DNA from: an uncultured Opitutia bacterium
GTDB taxonomy: Bacteria > Verrucomicrobiota > Verrucomicrobiia > Opitutales > Opitutaceae
Direction: 5' to 3'
Assembly (NCBI GenBank): GCA_903900845.1
Contig: CAIUOU010000020.1
Location: 20,302-84,301, forward strand
Length of the DNA: 64,000 bases
Shown here: positions 49,966 to 60,020 of the stretch, one piece after another
Layout: each line of letters begins with the position of its first letter
How positions within the stretch are numbered: the first letter of the stretch is position 1
Position numbers and translations under genes: made by a program
Notes under the pieces: generated by a model
The model's database searches: none
Told to the model about the DNA's origin: nothing
Seen by the model: only the letters and a program-made list of their open reading frames with translations

Positions 49966-51669
49966 ATGGAAAAACTCCCGTTCGACCAACTCGGCCTGTC
50001 GCCGGAAATCCTCAAGGCGGTGGCCAAGCTGGGCTTCGAGGAGGCCTCGCCGATCCAGACCGCGGTGATTCCTGTCGCCCTGACCGGGCGCGACGTCGTC
50101 GGCCAGTCGTCGACCGGTTCCGGTAAGACCGCCGCCTTCGCGATCCCGGTCATCCAGCGCGTGGACTCGCAGGAGAAGGCGGTGCAGGCGCTGATCCTGT
50201 GTCCGACGCGTGAACTGGCGGTGCAGGTCGCCGAGGAGACCGGAAAGCTCGCCTTTTTCCGCCGCGGACTGCGCGAGGTCCCGATCTACGGCGGGCAGAG
50301 CTACGAGCGCCAGTTCCGCGCGCTCGCCGCCGGCGCGCAGATCGTGATCGGCACGCCTGGTCGGGTGCTCGACCACCTTGAGCGCGGCACGCTTCGCCCC
50401 GACAGCCTCCGCATTGTCGTGCTCGACGAGGCTGACCGCATGCTCGACATGGGTTTCCGCGAGGACATCGAGCGCGTGCTGGCCGCGACGCCGGCGAACC
50501 GGCAACTGCTCTTCTTCTCCGCGACTATGCCGCGGGCCATCCAGGAATTGATCGGACGATTCAGCAAGGACCCGGCCTGGATCAAGATCGACGCGGTCGC
50601 GCGGAACGCGCCGCAGGTGGAGCAAACGTATTTTGAGGTCGACCGGCGCTCGAAGCTCGAGGCGCTGACCCGCCTGATCGACCTGCATGACTTCCGCTAC
50701 GGGATCATCTTCTGCGGCACCAAGGTGATGGTCGACGATCTCGACGAACACCTGCACGCGCGCGGGTACGGCGTCGACCGCCTGCACGGCGACATCCCCC
50801 AGGCAGGGCGCGACCGCGTGATGCGGAATTTCCGCGAGCGGAAGTTCGACTTCCTGATCGCGACCGATGTCGCCGCGCGCGGGCTCGACGTCGACGACCT
50901 CGAGGTGGTGTTCAACTTCGACCTACCCAACGACGCCGAGGACTACACGCACCGCGTGGGCCGCACCGGCCGGGCGGGCCGGCAGGGTCGGGCATTCACC
51001 TTTGTGAGCGGGCAGGAGATCTACAAGCTGCAGGGCATGGTGCGCTGGGCGAAGCTCGACATCCGCCGCGGCCGCATCCCTTCGCTCGACGAGGTCGAGG
51101 AGGCCCGCGGCAACGCGTTCTTCGAGCGGATCCGCGCCACGCTGGAGGCGCGGCAATTCAAGCCGCGCGACCGCATGATCGACCGTTTGCTGGATCAGGG
51201 GTACGCGAGTACCGACATCTGCTCGGCTTTGATCCACCTGCTGCAAGGGGGCGGGGAACCCGCCCCCCAGGGAGCAGCGCCCGCGAAAGGCGCCCGCCCG
51301 CCGGCCGCCGCCGCTCCCTCGGAGCCTGTTTCCAAGCCGACGCCGCCTTTGCCCAAGCCGGCGGCGGCGCCGGTCCCTAAGGGCAAATCCGCTTTCGAGC
51401 GCCCCGCCCGCACCGGCCGGGAGGCCGGAATGGCGACGGTGCGACTCAACGCGGGCAGCCGCCATGGGGTTACCGCCGCCGACATCGTCGGCAAGATCGC
51501 GGGCGTCACGCGGCTGCCGGCGTCGATCGTCGGTGCGATCGATCTGCTCGAGGAACACGCCTTGGTCGACGTCGAGTCGCACCACGCCGAACTCATCGTC
51601 AAGAAGCTCGCGCGGGTGCGCGTGAAGGGCGTTTCCCTGGAGCCTAAGGCCGAACCGCCCGCGGGTTGA
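49966..51669 (+). CDS. DEAD-box RNA helicase with DbpA-type C-terminal RNA-binding domain
   Basis: A 567-aa ATP-dependent RNA helicase. Motifs in order: Q motif region, GSGKT (51-55), PTRELAVQ, TPGRVLDHL, VLDEADRMLDMG, FSATMP, and HRVGRTGRAGR. After a Pro/Ala-rich linker (about 430-490), the last 75 residues form a DbpA/CsdA-like RNA-binding domain (MATVRLNAGSRHGVTAADIV, ASIVGAIDLLEEHALVDV). This architecture fits DeaD/CsdA or DbpA proteins, which act in ribosome assembly and cold-shock RNA remodelling. The ATG at 49966 was chosen over an upstream in-frame start because it begins the family N-terminus (MEKLPFDQLGLS). Confidence 0.93.
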   Translation: MEKLPFDQLGLSPEILKAVAKLGFEEASPIQTAVIPVALTGRDVVGQSSTGSGKTAAFAIPVIQRVDSQEKAVQALILCPTRELAVQVAEETGKLAFFRRGLREVPIYGGQSYERQFRALAAGAQIVIGTPGRVLDHLERGTLRPDSLRIVVLDEADRMLDMGFREDIERVLAATPANRQLLFFSATMPRAIQELIGRFSKDPAWIKIDAVARNAPQVEQTYFEVDRRSKLEALTRLIDLHDFRYGIIFCGTKVMVDDLDEHLHARGYGVDRLHGDIPQAGRDRVMRNFRERKFDFLIATDVAARGLDVDDLEVVFNFDLPNDAEDYTHRVGRTGRAGRQGRAFTFVSGQEIYKLQGMVRWAKLDIRRGRIPSLDEVEEARGNAFFERIRATLEARQFKPRDRMIDRLLDQGYASTDICSALIHLLQGGGEPAPQGAAPAKGARPPAAAAPSEPVSKPTPPLPKPAAAPVPKGKSAFERPARTGREAGMATVRLNAGSRHGVTAADIVGKIAGVTRLPASIVGAIDLLEEHALVDVESHHAELIVKKLARVRVKGVSLEPKAEPPAG

Positions 51670-51729
51670 TGGCGTTTGCCGGTGGGCGGCTTGCCTCCGT
51701 CTCGCGGAACGAGTGGAATCGGCCCGTCG

Positions 51730-53175
51730 ATGCATGACGCGCTGAGCCAGGTTCGGGGGTTCCTTGCCGGATGGGGGTTGGAGGCCTCGCTGTTCTCGCT
51801 GCTGGGTTTCGCGCTGGGACTGTTCTTTGTCGCCCGGCTCGTCAGCGAGAAACGGGCGCCGGCCAACACGTTCGCGTGGATGCTGGTCATCCTATTCCTG
51901 CCGTGGGTCGGAGTGCCTCTCTATCTGCTGATCGGCGGTCGCAAGCTACGACGGGTCCGCGATCGCAAGGGAGCCGTGAGGCCGGTCGTTCCCCCGGCCT
52001 GCGTCGTGGATCCATCAGCGGTGGCATCCTCGGCCGCGCAGACGATGTTCGCGGCCGGTGGTCCGCCGCCCTGCTCGGGCAATCGCCTTGCCTTCCTCAC
52101 GACCGGCGAGGACGCCTACGCGGAGCTGGAGCGCCGCATTGGCGAGGCCCGCGCGCAGATCCATATCGCGACCTTCATCCTTGGCCGCGACGACACCGGG
52201 CGCCGGCTGGTGCGGCTGCTGGCCCAGCGGGCCCGCGAGGGTGTGCGCGTGCGGCTGCTTCTCGATGCAGTGGGATCGTTCCTCTCCTCCTTCGATTTCG
52301 TGCGTCCCGTCCGTCAGGCCGGGGGGCAGGTGGAGCGCTTCATGCCGGTGCTGCCGTTCACGCCGCGGGGCTCAGCCAACCTGCGCAATCACCGCAAGAT
52401 CGCGGTCTTCGACCGGTCCTGCGCGATCGTCGGCGGTCACAATCTTGCCCGGTTCTACATGGGTCCGGTCCGTCGCGCGCGGCGCTGGCGGGATTTTGGC
52501 GGAGTGATCGAGGGCCCGGCGGCCGCCTTGCTCGACGATGTCTTCATCGCGGATTGGTGCTTCGCGACCGGAGAACGCGAGGCTGACCTGATGCGCGAGG
52601 TGACCGCGGCTCCGGACATGGTCCGCCGCGGCGAGACCTGCCTGCAAGTCGTGGCGAGCGGACCGGACGCGCCCGGTGATCCGCTGTACGAGGGCATGCT
52701 CGCGATGGTACAGGAGGCGGCGGAGAGCGTCTGGGTCGTCACGCCTTATTTCATCCCCGACGACGTGCTCCTGCGTTCCCTCATCGTGAAGGCCCGGGCC
52801 GGCCGCGATGTGACCGTGATCGTGCCGCGGCGTTCGGACCATCCCATCACGGACCTCGCGCGCCGGCATCACCTGCGCGAGCTCCAGCACGCCGGGGCGC
52901 GCGTGCTTCTCCACGGACCCGGCATGATGCACAGCAAAGCGTTGATCGTCGACCGGCGCGTCGCGCTCTTCGGCTCCGCCAACCTCGATCAGCGCAGCCT
53001 TTTCGTGAATTTCGAGATCGGCGTGGCGGTGCATTCGCCGTCCGAGGTGGCCGCGATGCGCGCTTGGGCGGAGGAGCTGGCCCGCCATTGCCACCCCGCG
53101 CGTCCGCCGCGCGCCGCGCGGTTCCCCGCCAGCCTGGCCGAGGATGTGAGCCGCCTGCTCGCGCCTCTGCTGTAG
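51730..53175 (+). CDS. cls: Cardiolipin synthase (phospholipase D superfamily)
   Basis: Makes cardiolipin from two phosphatidylglycerols at the inner membrane. The 481-aa product has two N-terminal membrane helices (about 18-65, LFFVARLVSEKRAPANTFAW between them) and two PLD motifs, HRKIAVFD and HSKALIVD, each followed by the usual GG/GSAN segment. Length matches bacterial ClsA (about 480). It converges on radC with an 11-bp gap. CdsA, which provides the upstream CDP-DAG, is encoded 34 kb away. Confidence 0.94.
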   Translation: MHDALSQVRGFLAGWGLEASLFSLLGFALGLFFVARLVSEKRAPANTFAWMLVILFLPWVGVPLYLLIGGRKLRRVRDRKGAVRPVVPPACVVDPSAVASSAAQTMFAAGGPPPCSGNRLAFLTTGEDAYAELERRIGEARAQIHIATFILGRDDTGRRLVRLLAQRAREGVRVRLLLDAVGSFLSSFDFVRPVRQAGGQVERFMPVLPFTPRGSANLRNHRKIAVFDRSCAIVGGHNLARFYMGPVRRARRWRDFGGVIEGPAAALLDDVFIADWCFATGEREADLMREVTAAPDMVRRGETCLQVVASGPDAPGDPLYEGMLAMVQEAAESVWVVTPYFIPDDVLLRSLIVKARAGRDVTVIVPRRSDHPITDLARRHHLRELQHAGARVLLHGPGMMHSKALIVDRRVALFGSANLDQRSLFVNFEIGVAVHSPSEVAAMRAWAEELARHCHPARPPRAARFPASLAEDVSRLLAPLL

Positions 53176-53186
53176 GAGCGCCTGGG

Positions 53187-53912
53187 TCACACCATGCCGG
53201 CCTCGCGGAAGCTGTAATACCCGCGGCCGGCTGGATCGGACGCGGCCTGACCCACGATCACGTGGTCCACCAGCGGGATGTCCACGGTCTGCGCGGCTTC
53301 GCGGAGCAGGCGTGTCACCTGCACGTCGGCGGCGCTCGGGGTCGGATCGCCGCTCGGGTGGTTGTGCGAGCAGGCGATGGCGAACGCGCCCTCGCGCATC
53401 GCGATGCGGAAGACCTCGCGCGGATGGGCCAGGGTGGCGTTGGCGGTGCCGGAGGTCATCTCGACACGCTTCAACAGCCGGTGCCGGCGGTTCAGGCAGA
53501 GTACCCAGAACTTCTCGACCTCGAGCCCCGCCGAAACCGGACGCAGATGGCGGAAGATCTGGTCCGCCTGCCTCAGCATCGGGGCCTCGCCCTCCTGCTG
53601 GCCGAGCACCCGGCGGGCGAGTTCCATCACGGTGACAAGCTGCAGGGCCTTGATGCGACCGATGCCCCGCAGACGGCGAAAGTCGGATTCCGCCCACGCG
53701 AGCAGGCCGGCGAGTGAGCCGGCCTCGGACACAAGTCGCTCAGACAACGTCATCACGTCGGTGCCGCGGGTGCCGCTGCGCAGTAGCATGGCGAGCAATT
53801 CGGCGTCGCCCAGCGCCTGCGGGCCGAGGCGCTGGAGTTTTTCCTGGGGCCGCTCCGCGATTGCGGTGGCGAGGAGTCGATTGGGAGTGGGTAGCGCGGC
53901 GGGCTCGATCAC
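53187..53912 (-). CDS. radC: RadC/JAB-domain protein
   Basis: A 241-aa protein of the RadC family. The N-terminal helix-hairpin-helix region (about 65-105, LRGIGRIKALQLVTVMELARR) precedes a JAB/MPN metalloprotease-like domain with the complete metal motif SHNHPSGDPTPSAAD (His183, His185, Asp196 region). The family was once linked to DNA repair, but the function is not settled; many members are mobile-element genes, though this one sits in a housekeeping context. It is 116 bp downstream of the SurA-like gene on the same strand. Confidence 0.92.
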   Translation of the reverse strand: MIEPAALPTPNRLLATAIAERPQEKLQRLGPQALGDAELLAMLLRSGTRGTDVMTLSERLVSEAGSLAGLLAWAESDFRRLRGIGRIKALQLVTVMELARRVLGQQEGEAPMLRQADQIFRHLRPVSAGLEVEKFWVLCLNRRHRLLKRVEMTSGTANATLAHPREVFRIAMREGAFAIACSHNHPSGDPTPSAADVQVTRLLREAAQTVDIPLVDHVIVGQAASDPAGRGYYSFREAGMV

Positions 53913-54028
53913 GCCAAGGGAGTGCGCCGCGGGGGCATGGATCCCAAGCTCGCGCTCACCCCTAATTCCGGGTCAGCGCGGGAGTGAAACAACGGCGGAC
54001 CGGGTCCGTCCGGGCCGCCGGACGCCGC

Positions 54029-55054
54029 TCAGTGGTACTTGACGTAGCCGTTGCGGCGCAGGCGCTCGAGCCAGCGCTCCTGGGCCGCGCGGCCCATCTG
54101 CTGCACCAGCACGCGCTCGATCTGGTCGCGGACCTCGTCGAGCGGCTGGATGCCCGCGAAGCGGCGGTCCTCTGCGAACAGGATGAAGGCGCCCTCGGGT
54201 AGCAGCACGGAGTCGGAGGCGTCTCCCTTTTTAAGGCTGAACGCCACCTCGCTGAACTCCTTGCGGAAGTCGGAGCGCTTCAGCCAACCCCAGTCCCCGC
54301 CTTTGCTGCGCTTTAGGTCCTTGCTGAACTGCTTTGCGAGTTCCTCGAACTTCTCCCCGGCCTTGAAGCGCGCCACGATCATGCGGCCTTGCTCCATCAG
54401 CGAGGCGTCGGTCTCGGCGTCGGTGCGAGTGAGCTGGATGAGTCGCAGGTGCACCTCGTCCTCGCGGTAGAAACGATCCTTGTTCTCGTTGTAGTAGGTT
54501 TCGATGCGGACCGGGCTGATGATGCTCTGGGACTTCCGCTGCTGGCCCTGCATGTACTGGAAGATGATGTTCTCCTCCACTTCGCGGCGGTAGTCGCGGA
54601 TCGTCTGCCCCTTGGAACGCAGGTAGGCGAGGAACTTGGAGCGGTCGCCCTCGAAGCGTTCGGCCAGTTCCTCGGAAACCGCGTTCTCGATGTACTGCTG
54701 CGGTATCTGGCGCTTCTCGTCCTTGCGGAATTCCTTCACGATCAGCACCCGGTCGATCAGGTTCTGGATCGCGTCATCCTGCAGGCGTTCCAGGCCTTCC
54801 TGGAACTCCTTCTCATTGCGCGCGGAGTTGCGCAGCTGGGGAATAAGCGGGCCGATTTCCTGCATCACGTCGGCGACGGTGATGATCTTCTCCTCCGCGA
54901 CCGCCACTATCCCGTTGGCGAAGCGCAGGTTAAGATTTTGGGCGACCGGATCGCTGGCGGGACCGGCCGGAGCGCCGGCGGGGGCCTGAGCCAGAAGAGC
55001 GGCGATCGGCACGACGGGGAGCAAGGCAATGGCCAGGCGGCGTCGGATCGTCAT
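54029..55054 (-). CDS. SurA-like periplasmic chaperone / PpiC-type peptidyl-prolyl isomerase
   Basis: A 341-aa exported protein with a signal peptide (about 1-22). Residues about 50-190 are a SurA-N-like helical chaperone domain (GIVAVAEEKIITVADVMQEI), and residues about 200-305 a parvulin domain (FEELAKQFSKD, KGGDWGWLKR, FSLKKGDASDSVLLPEGAFI). SurA helps outer-membrane proteins reach the BAM complex. Only one parvulin domain is seen, whereas E. coli SurA has two. The start overlaps the mfd stop by 4 bp (ATGA), so translation is coupled to the repair factor; the same pairing of mfd with a PPIase occurs elsewhere. Confidence 0.88.
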   Translation of the reverse strand: MTIRRRLAIALLPVVPIAALLAQAPAGAPAGPASDPVAQNLNLRFANGIVAVAEEKIITVADVMQEIGPLIPQLRNSARNEKEFQEGLERLQDDAIQNLIDRVLIVKEFRKDEKRQIPQQYIENAVSEELAERFEGDRSKFLAYLRSKGQTIRDYRREVEENIIFQYMQGQQRKSQSIISPVRIETYYNENKDRFYREDEVHLRLIQLTRTDAETDASLMEQGRMIVARFKAGEKFEELAKQFSKDLKRSKGGDWGWLKRSDFRKEFSEVAFSLKKGDASDSVLLPEGAFILFAEDRRFAGIQPLDEVRDQIERVLVQQMGRAAQERWLERLRRNGYVKYH

Positions 55055-58000
55055 GGGTTCGGCAGATTCTTCAGAAAAACGAGGATTTCGCGCAACCGTA
55101 CGAGGGGCTGGGGGGCGGTCAACCTTGGAAACCTCGAGCCGACCTGGACCCAGTCGTCAACCGTGCCGCGGCGCCGGAGGCACTTCAGCCGGTTGGCGTC
55201 CGTCTCGACCGAAACGACTCCCTTTTGTTCCGCGCGCACGCGGATTTCCGTGACCAGCAGCAACGCCTTCACCTCCTCGCCGAAGCGGCCGAAGCGGTCG
55301 CGCAGATCCTCCTCGATGCGTTTCAGGGCCGCGGGCGAGTCGGCGAGCGCGAGCTTGCGGTAGAAGTCGATGCGCAGGCGCGTCTCGGCGATGTAGGCCG
55401 CGGGAAGCCGGGCCTGGATGCGCCCGACCTCCACGATTTGCTCGTCCTCCGCGTCCTTGATCGCGGTGTAGCCGTCGACGTGGCGACGCGCGCCCGCGGC
55501 GGGCGGCTGGCCTTCGCCGACAAACACGAAATCGAGCTTCACGCTCGCCCGCACCGCGGCGGCCGTTTTGTCGCCCTTCAGGCGCGCGACCGATTGCCGG
55601 AGCAATTGGCAATAGAGCTCGAAGCCCACGCCCACGATGTGGCCGCTTTGCTCCGCGCCGAGCAGGTTGCCGGCGCCGCGCAGCTCGAGGTCACGCATCG
55701 CGATCCGGAAGCCCGCGCCGAGCTGGTTGTGCTGCCGCATCGCGGTGAGCCGCTGCCGGGCGGTTTCGAGGAGCCGGGCGTGGCGGTGCAACAGCAGGTA
55801 CGCGTAGGCTTGATGCCGGAAACGGCCCACGCGTCCGCGCAACTGGTAAAGCTGCGAGAGCCCGAAGCGGTCCGCTCCCTCGATGATGATCGTGTTGCTG
55901 TTCGGGATATCGAGGCCGCTCTCGATGATCGTCGTCGAGACCAGCACCTGGTGCCGGCCGGCCACGAAGTCGGTCATCACGCGCTCGAGTTCGGCCGGCT
56001 CCATCTGGCCGTGGCCGACGCCGATCGTCACGCCGGGCAGCAGCTCGCGGAGGCGGCTCGCCACGAGCTCGATCGTCTGCACGCGGTTGTGGAGGTAAAA
56101 AACCTGCCCGCCGCGGCGCAGCTCGAAGTGCACCGCGTCGACCACGACCTTCTCCTCGTAGGTCTTCACGATCGTCTGGATCGGGTGCCGGTTGACCGGC
56201 GGCGTCTCGATCACGCTCAGGTCGCGCGCGCCGGTGAGCGCCATGTAGAGGGTGCGCGGGATCGGCGTCGCGCTCATCGATAGCACATCAAGCGTCGCGC
56301 GGAAGCGGCGGAACGCCTCCTTGTGCCGCACGCCGAAGCGCTGCTCCTCGTCGATGATCACGAGGCCGAGTTCGCGGAAGACGACGTCGGCCTGCAGCAG
56401 GCGATGGGTGCCGATCAGGATGTCGACCTGCCCGGAGCCCGCCGCCTGCAGGATCTTCGTCGTCTCCGCCTTGGAGCGGAACCGGCTGAGCATCTCGATC
56501 ACGATCGGGTAGCCGGCCATGCGCTCGCGGAAGGTGTTCAGGTGCTGCTGCGCCAGCACCGTCGTCGGCACCAGCAGCGCCACCTGCCGCCCGCCCTGCA
56601 CCGCCTTGAAAGCCGCGCGGATCGCCACCTCGGTCTTGCCGAAGCCGACGTCGCCGCAGACCAGCCGGTCCATCGGGCGCGTGCGCTCCATGTCGGCCTT
56701 GGCGTCCTGGATCGCGCGGAGCTGGTCGGGGGTCTCGGTGAAGGGGAACGAGGCCTCGAACTCGCGCTGCCACTCGTTGTCCGCCGCGAACGCGTGGCCT
56801 GCCTGCGCCTCGCGCACGGCGTGGATGCGCAGCAGCTCCGCCGCGAGGTCTAGGGTCGCCCGCTCCGCCGCCTGGCGCGCCTTCTCCCAGCGGCCCGAGC
56901 CCACGCGGCCGAGCTGCGGGCGCGTCTTGCTCAGGCCCACGTAGCGGCTGATGAGGTGAGACTCCTGGAGCGGCACGTGCAGTGTCACCTGGTCGTCGAA
57001 CTCCAGCGAGATGACCTCGCGGATGCCCTGCGCCGTGTCGAGGCGCGTGATCCCGCGGAAATGCGCGATGCCGTGCTGCAGGTGCACCACGAAGTCGCCC
57101 TCCACCAGCTCGGAGAAATCCAGCAGCTGGTCGACTTGCGCGCGGTGCGCGACGGCACGTGCGCCCGCGGCGGGCCGGCGCGGACGCTGGCGGCCGAAGA
57201 TCTCCGTCTCGGTGACGACCACGAGGCCCCGGGCGGGTTTCTTTCCGCCGCCGCCTTCCGCCAGCGAAGGGAGCTTGGCATCCTTGCGGGCGATGATGCG
57301 GAAACCCTCGTTCAACGTGCCGCGCAACCAACGCGGGCGGATCCCCTTCAGTGCCGGATCCGCGGCGAGGAGCTCCTGCGCGCGCTTTTCCTCGCCTTCC
57401 TTCGTTACCACGCAGGCGACCTCGTGGCCTTCGCGGCGCCACGCGGAAAGGCGGCGGAGAAACTCGCCCCGCGCTTCCTCCTCGAACTCCAGCCGCTCCT
57501 GCGCCACGAGCGCGTCACCCGGGTAGCGGCGGTGGTGCGACAACGCCTCGGTGTCCCAGGTCGCCTCCGCCGATCCGTCGGGAAAAAGCGCGCTGGCCTC
57601 GTCGAGGTCGCCGACGCCGGTGATATTCGCGACGCGACCGACCAGCGGTCCGAGCGCGTCCTGCCCGTCGGGCGCGAGGGCGCGGAACTCCTCCTCCAGC
57701 GCGGCGGGTTCGACCAGCACGAGGCAGGCGAGGGGAGAGAGGTAATCAGCGAGCCCGCCGGCCGCCCGGCCGAGTTTCACCCGCGGTGACGCCGCGAGGG
57801 AAATCGACTCCACCGTGGCGCCGGAGCGCTGGGTCACCGGATCGAACTCGCGGATGGATTCGATCTCGTCGCCGAAGAAATCGAGCCGGTACGGCCGGCT
57901 GGCCGTCACGGGGTAGACGTCGATGATCCCGCCGCGCACCGCGTAGTGCCCGGGTGCCTCGCACACGGCCTCCGAGTCGTAGTCCAGCCGCTGCAGCTCC

Positions 58001-58449
58001 TCGAGCAGCCCTTGGAAAGGCCTGGTCTGTCCGCGCTGCAGGGTGAGCTCGGCCGCGGTGAACTCCTCCGGCGCTGGAACCGGTTGGAGCAGCGCCGCGG
58101 GCGTCGTCACCACCACCAGCGTGTCGGGCGTGCGGCCCACACCGCGCAGCGCCCGCAGCCGCGAAAGCACGGCGAGCCGGTCGCTCGACGCGGCGAACGC
58201 CTCGCGCATGTCGCCGGCGTCCTGCGGCGCCTCGGGGAACACCGCGGCGGTCACGGGCCGTTCCCCGCCGAAGCCCGTGGCGAACAGCGCGGTGTCCTCC
58301 ACCAGCTGTTCCGCCGCGCGTGGGCCGTCGGCGACCACCAGCCACACCGGCGCGGGCTCCGCGCCGACCAGCGCCGCGATCACGGCGCCGCGCGCGGGCG
58401 GGCAGACGCCGGTGAGCTTGCGACGGACGGAGATGGGCGCTTCCGGCAT
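55051..58449 (-). CDS. mfd: Transcription-repair coupling factor Mfd
   Basis: Removes stalled RNA polymerase from DNA lesions and recruits UvrA. The 1132-aa product has the N-terminal UvrB-like region (about 1-340), the RNA-polymerase-interacting CarD-like domain (about 460-530, with LVEGDFVVHLQHGIAHFRGI), and the translocase with GDVGFGKTEV (Lys605), DEEQRFG and SATPIPRTLYMAL, then the TRCF C-terminal domain. Length matches E. coli Mfd (1148). It is 88 bp downstream of rnc. Confidence 0.97.
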   Translation of the reverse strand: MPEAPISVRRKLTGVCPPARGAVIAALVGAEPAPVWLVVADGPRAAEQLVEDTALFATGFGGERPVTAAVFPEAPQDAGDMREAFAASSDRLAVLSRLRALRGVGRTPDTLVVVTTPAALLQPVPAPEEFTAAELTLQRGQTRPFQGLLEELQRLDYDSEAVCEAPGHYAVRGGIIDVYPVTASRPYRLDFFGDEIESIREFDPVTQRSGATVESISLAASPRVKLGRAAGGLADYLSPLACLVLVEPAALEEEFRALAPDGQDALGPLVGRVANITGVGDLDEASALFPDGSAEATWDTEALSHHRRYPGDALVAQERLEFEEEARGEFLRRLSAWRREGHEVACVVTKEGEEKRAQELLAADPALKGIRPRWLRGTLNEGFRIIARKDAKLPSLAEGGGGKKPARGLVVVTETEIFGRQRPRRPAAGARAVAHRAQVDQLLDFSELVEGDFVVHLQHGIAHFRGITRLDTAQGIREVISLEFDDQVTLHVPLQESHLISRYVGLSKTRPQLGRVGSGRWEKARQAAERATLDLAAELLRIHAVREAQAGHAFAADNEWQREFEASFPFTETPDQLRAIQDAKADMERTRPMDRLVCGDVGFGKTEVAIRAAFKAVQGGRQVALLVPTTVLAQQHLNTFRERMAGYPIVIEMLSRFRSKAETTKILQAAGSGQVDILIGTHRLLQADVVFRELGLVIIDEEQRFGVRHKEAFRRFRATLDVLSMSATPIPRTLYMALTGARDLSVIETPPVNRHPIQTIVKTYEEKVVVDAVHFELRRGGQVFYLHNRVQTIELVASRLRELLPGVTIGVGHGQMEPAELERVMTDFVAGRHQVLVSTTIIESGLDIPNSNTIIIEGADRFGLSQLYQLRGRVGRFRHQAYAYLLLHRHARLLETARQRLTAMRQHNQLGAGFRIAMRDLELRGAGNLLGAEQSGHIVGVGFELYCQLLRQSVARLKGDKTAAAVRASVKLDFVFVGEGQPPAAGARRHVDGYTAIKDAEDEQIVEVGRIQARLPAAYIAETRLRIDFYRKLALADSPAALKRIEEDLRDRFGRFGEEVKALLLVTEIRVRAEQKGVVSVETDANRLKCLRRRGTVDDWVQVGSRFPRLTAPQPLVRLREILVFLKNLPNP

Positions 58450-58537
58450 GGGAGGGGGCGGAAGGTAGGCCGACGCGGCGGACGCTCAAGCCCGCTCGGC
58501 GCGCCGTCGCTTCAGCTCCGGGTTCGTGAGGTCGGGA

Positions 58538-59227
58538 TCAGGCGCCCAGGGTCCGCAACGCCGCCTCCGCGGCCGCCTCCTCGGCGGCCTTCTTGGAGGA
58601 CCCTCGTCCGCGGCCGATCTCGCGCCCCAGGAGGCTCACGCTCACCTCGAAGGTGCGTCGGTGGTCTTCACCCTCGGCCGCGAGGACCGAATACGCGAGG
58701 GCCTCGTTGCCATGGCGGGGCTGGATCAGCTCCTGCAGGCGGCTCTTGGGGGTCTTGTCGTCGCCCAGCGTCGCGAGGCGCGCGGGCAACGGGCCGTACG
58801 CGGCCCGCGCGACGGCGCGGGCGGCCTCTAGCCCGGCGTCGAGATAGACGGCGCCGAGCAGCGCCTCGAACGCGTCGCCGAGCGCCGACGTGCGTTGGCG
58901 TCCGCCCGATGATTCCTCGCTGGGCCCGAGCCGCAGGGCCCGGTCGAGGCCAAGTTCGCGCGCGAGGAGGGCGAGGGTGGTGCCGTTGGCGAGGGTGGCG
59001 CGGCGCCGGCTGAGAACGCCCTCGCGTTCGCCCGGGAACTCCGCGTAGAGCGCCTCGGAGAGCAGCAACTGGAGCACGGCGTCGCCGAGGAACTCGAGTC
59101 GCTGGTTGCTTTCCGCCCCGTGGAGCACCGGCAGCAGCGACGGATGCGTGAGGGCGCGCTCCAGCAAGGAGCGGTCGCGGAACACATGCCCGACGCGGCT
59201 TTCGAGGGTGGTGGGTTCGGCGCTCAC
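58538..59227 (-). CDS. rnc: Ribonuclease III
   Basis: Cleaves double-stranded RNA in rRNA processing and mRNA turnover. The 229-aa product has the catalytic signature QRLEFLGDAVLQL, the second acidic motif GDAFEALLGAVYLDAG, and a C-terminal double-stranded RNA-binding domain ending GSSKKAAEEAAAEAAL. The start is GTG at 59227 (VSAEPTTLESRVG), overlapping the upstream permease stop by 4 bp. The frame runs 29 codons further, but that part is not conserved. Confidence 0.95.
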   Translation of the reverse strand: MSAEPTTLESRVGHVFRDRSLLERALTHPSLLPVLHGAESNQRLEFLGDAVLQLLLSEALYAEFPGEREGVLSRRRATLANGTTLALLARELGLDRALRLGPSEESSGGRQRTSALGDAFEALLGAVYLDAGLEAARAVARAAYGPLPARLATLGDDKTPKSRLQELIQPRHGNEALAYSVLAAEGEDHRRTFEVSVSLLGREIGRGRGSSKKAAEEAAAEAALRTLGA

Positions 59228-60012
59228 GAGCTGGCGCTGGCGTAGCGGCGGAGGCCGCGGTGGAAAACAAGGACGGCGAGCGCGAACCAGAGCACCGCAA
59301 GGGCGGCGAGCCACGCGGCCCAGAGCGGGTCGAAGCCCCTCAGGAGGACGCGCGCGGGGGCGTTACTCACGACGACCACCGGGAGGAGCCAGACGAAGAG
59401 CACGCTGGTCACGCCGCGGAACGCCTCGCGCGGCAGCCGGGAAAACTCCGCGAGCGTGAAGTAGCCGCCCTCCACGCCCTGCGCGCTCGTGAGCCAGAAG
59501 ACGGCCGAGACCGAAAGCACCAGGATGCTGTAGTGGATCACCAGACCGCACAGCAGCATGAAGCCGTAGAGGGCGATGGTGCCCGGGCCGGGATGCAGCC
59601 CGAGTTCCGTCGCCGAGTACGCCACGAGCGCCGCGGCGACCACGCAGTTCACGAGGCCGTCGGGGTCGACCTTGCGCGTGGTGGCCATGAACATGACGTT
59701 GCCGGGCTGGGCGAGGAAGAAGTCGAAGTTCCCCGAGCGCACATTGCGGCCCATCTCGAAGATGCCGCTCCAGAAGAAACCCATCAGCATGCGCTGGATC
59801 AGCATCGAGGTGCCCAGCAGCAGCAGCATCTCGTTCCGGTTCCAGCCGGCGATGGACTCCGTGTGGCGGTAGATCACGGTGACCATCAGCACGTTCACGC
59901 CCATCCAGAAGAACTCGACCAGCGACCACACGAGGAAATCCCCGCGGAACATCATCGTCCGCGTGATCGAGTAGCGGGCGCTCGCCAGCCAGACCTTCAG
60001 GTAATGCAGCAT
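59224..60012 (-). CDS. ABC-2 type permease (COG4587-like)
   Basis: A 262-aa membrane protein with six helices. It resembles the ABC-2 permease family of uncharacterised exporters (MFRGDFLVWSLVEFFWMGVN, then RSGNFDFFLAQPGNVMF). Such permeases normally pair with a second permease and an ATPase. The second permease is directly upstream (8-bp gap) but no ABC ATPase gene is adjacent. The start at 60012 (MLHYLKVWLASARYSI) fits the family. It overlaps rnc by 4 bp. Confidence 0.88.
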   Translation of the reverse strand: MLHYLKVWLASARYSITRTMMFRGDFLVWSLVEFFWMGVNVLMVTVIYRHTESIAGWNRNEMLLLLGTSMLIQRMLMGFFWSGIFEMGRNVRSGNFDFFLAQPGNVMFMATTRKVDPDGLVNCVVAAALVAYSATELGLHPGPGTIALYGFMLLCGLVIHYSILVLSVSAVFWLTSAQGVEGGYFTLAEFSRLPREAFRGVTSVLFVWLLPVVVVSNAPARVLLRGFDPLWAAWLAALAVLWFALAVLVFHRGLRRYASASS

Positions 60013-60020
60013 GGCGCGGT

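Noticed and set aside
53187..53912. radC as a sign of a mobile element or defence island.
   Set aside because: Neighbours are cls, surA-like and mfd; no integrase, transposase or phage genes and no repeats flank it.
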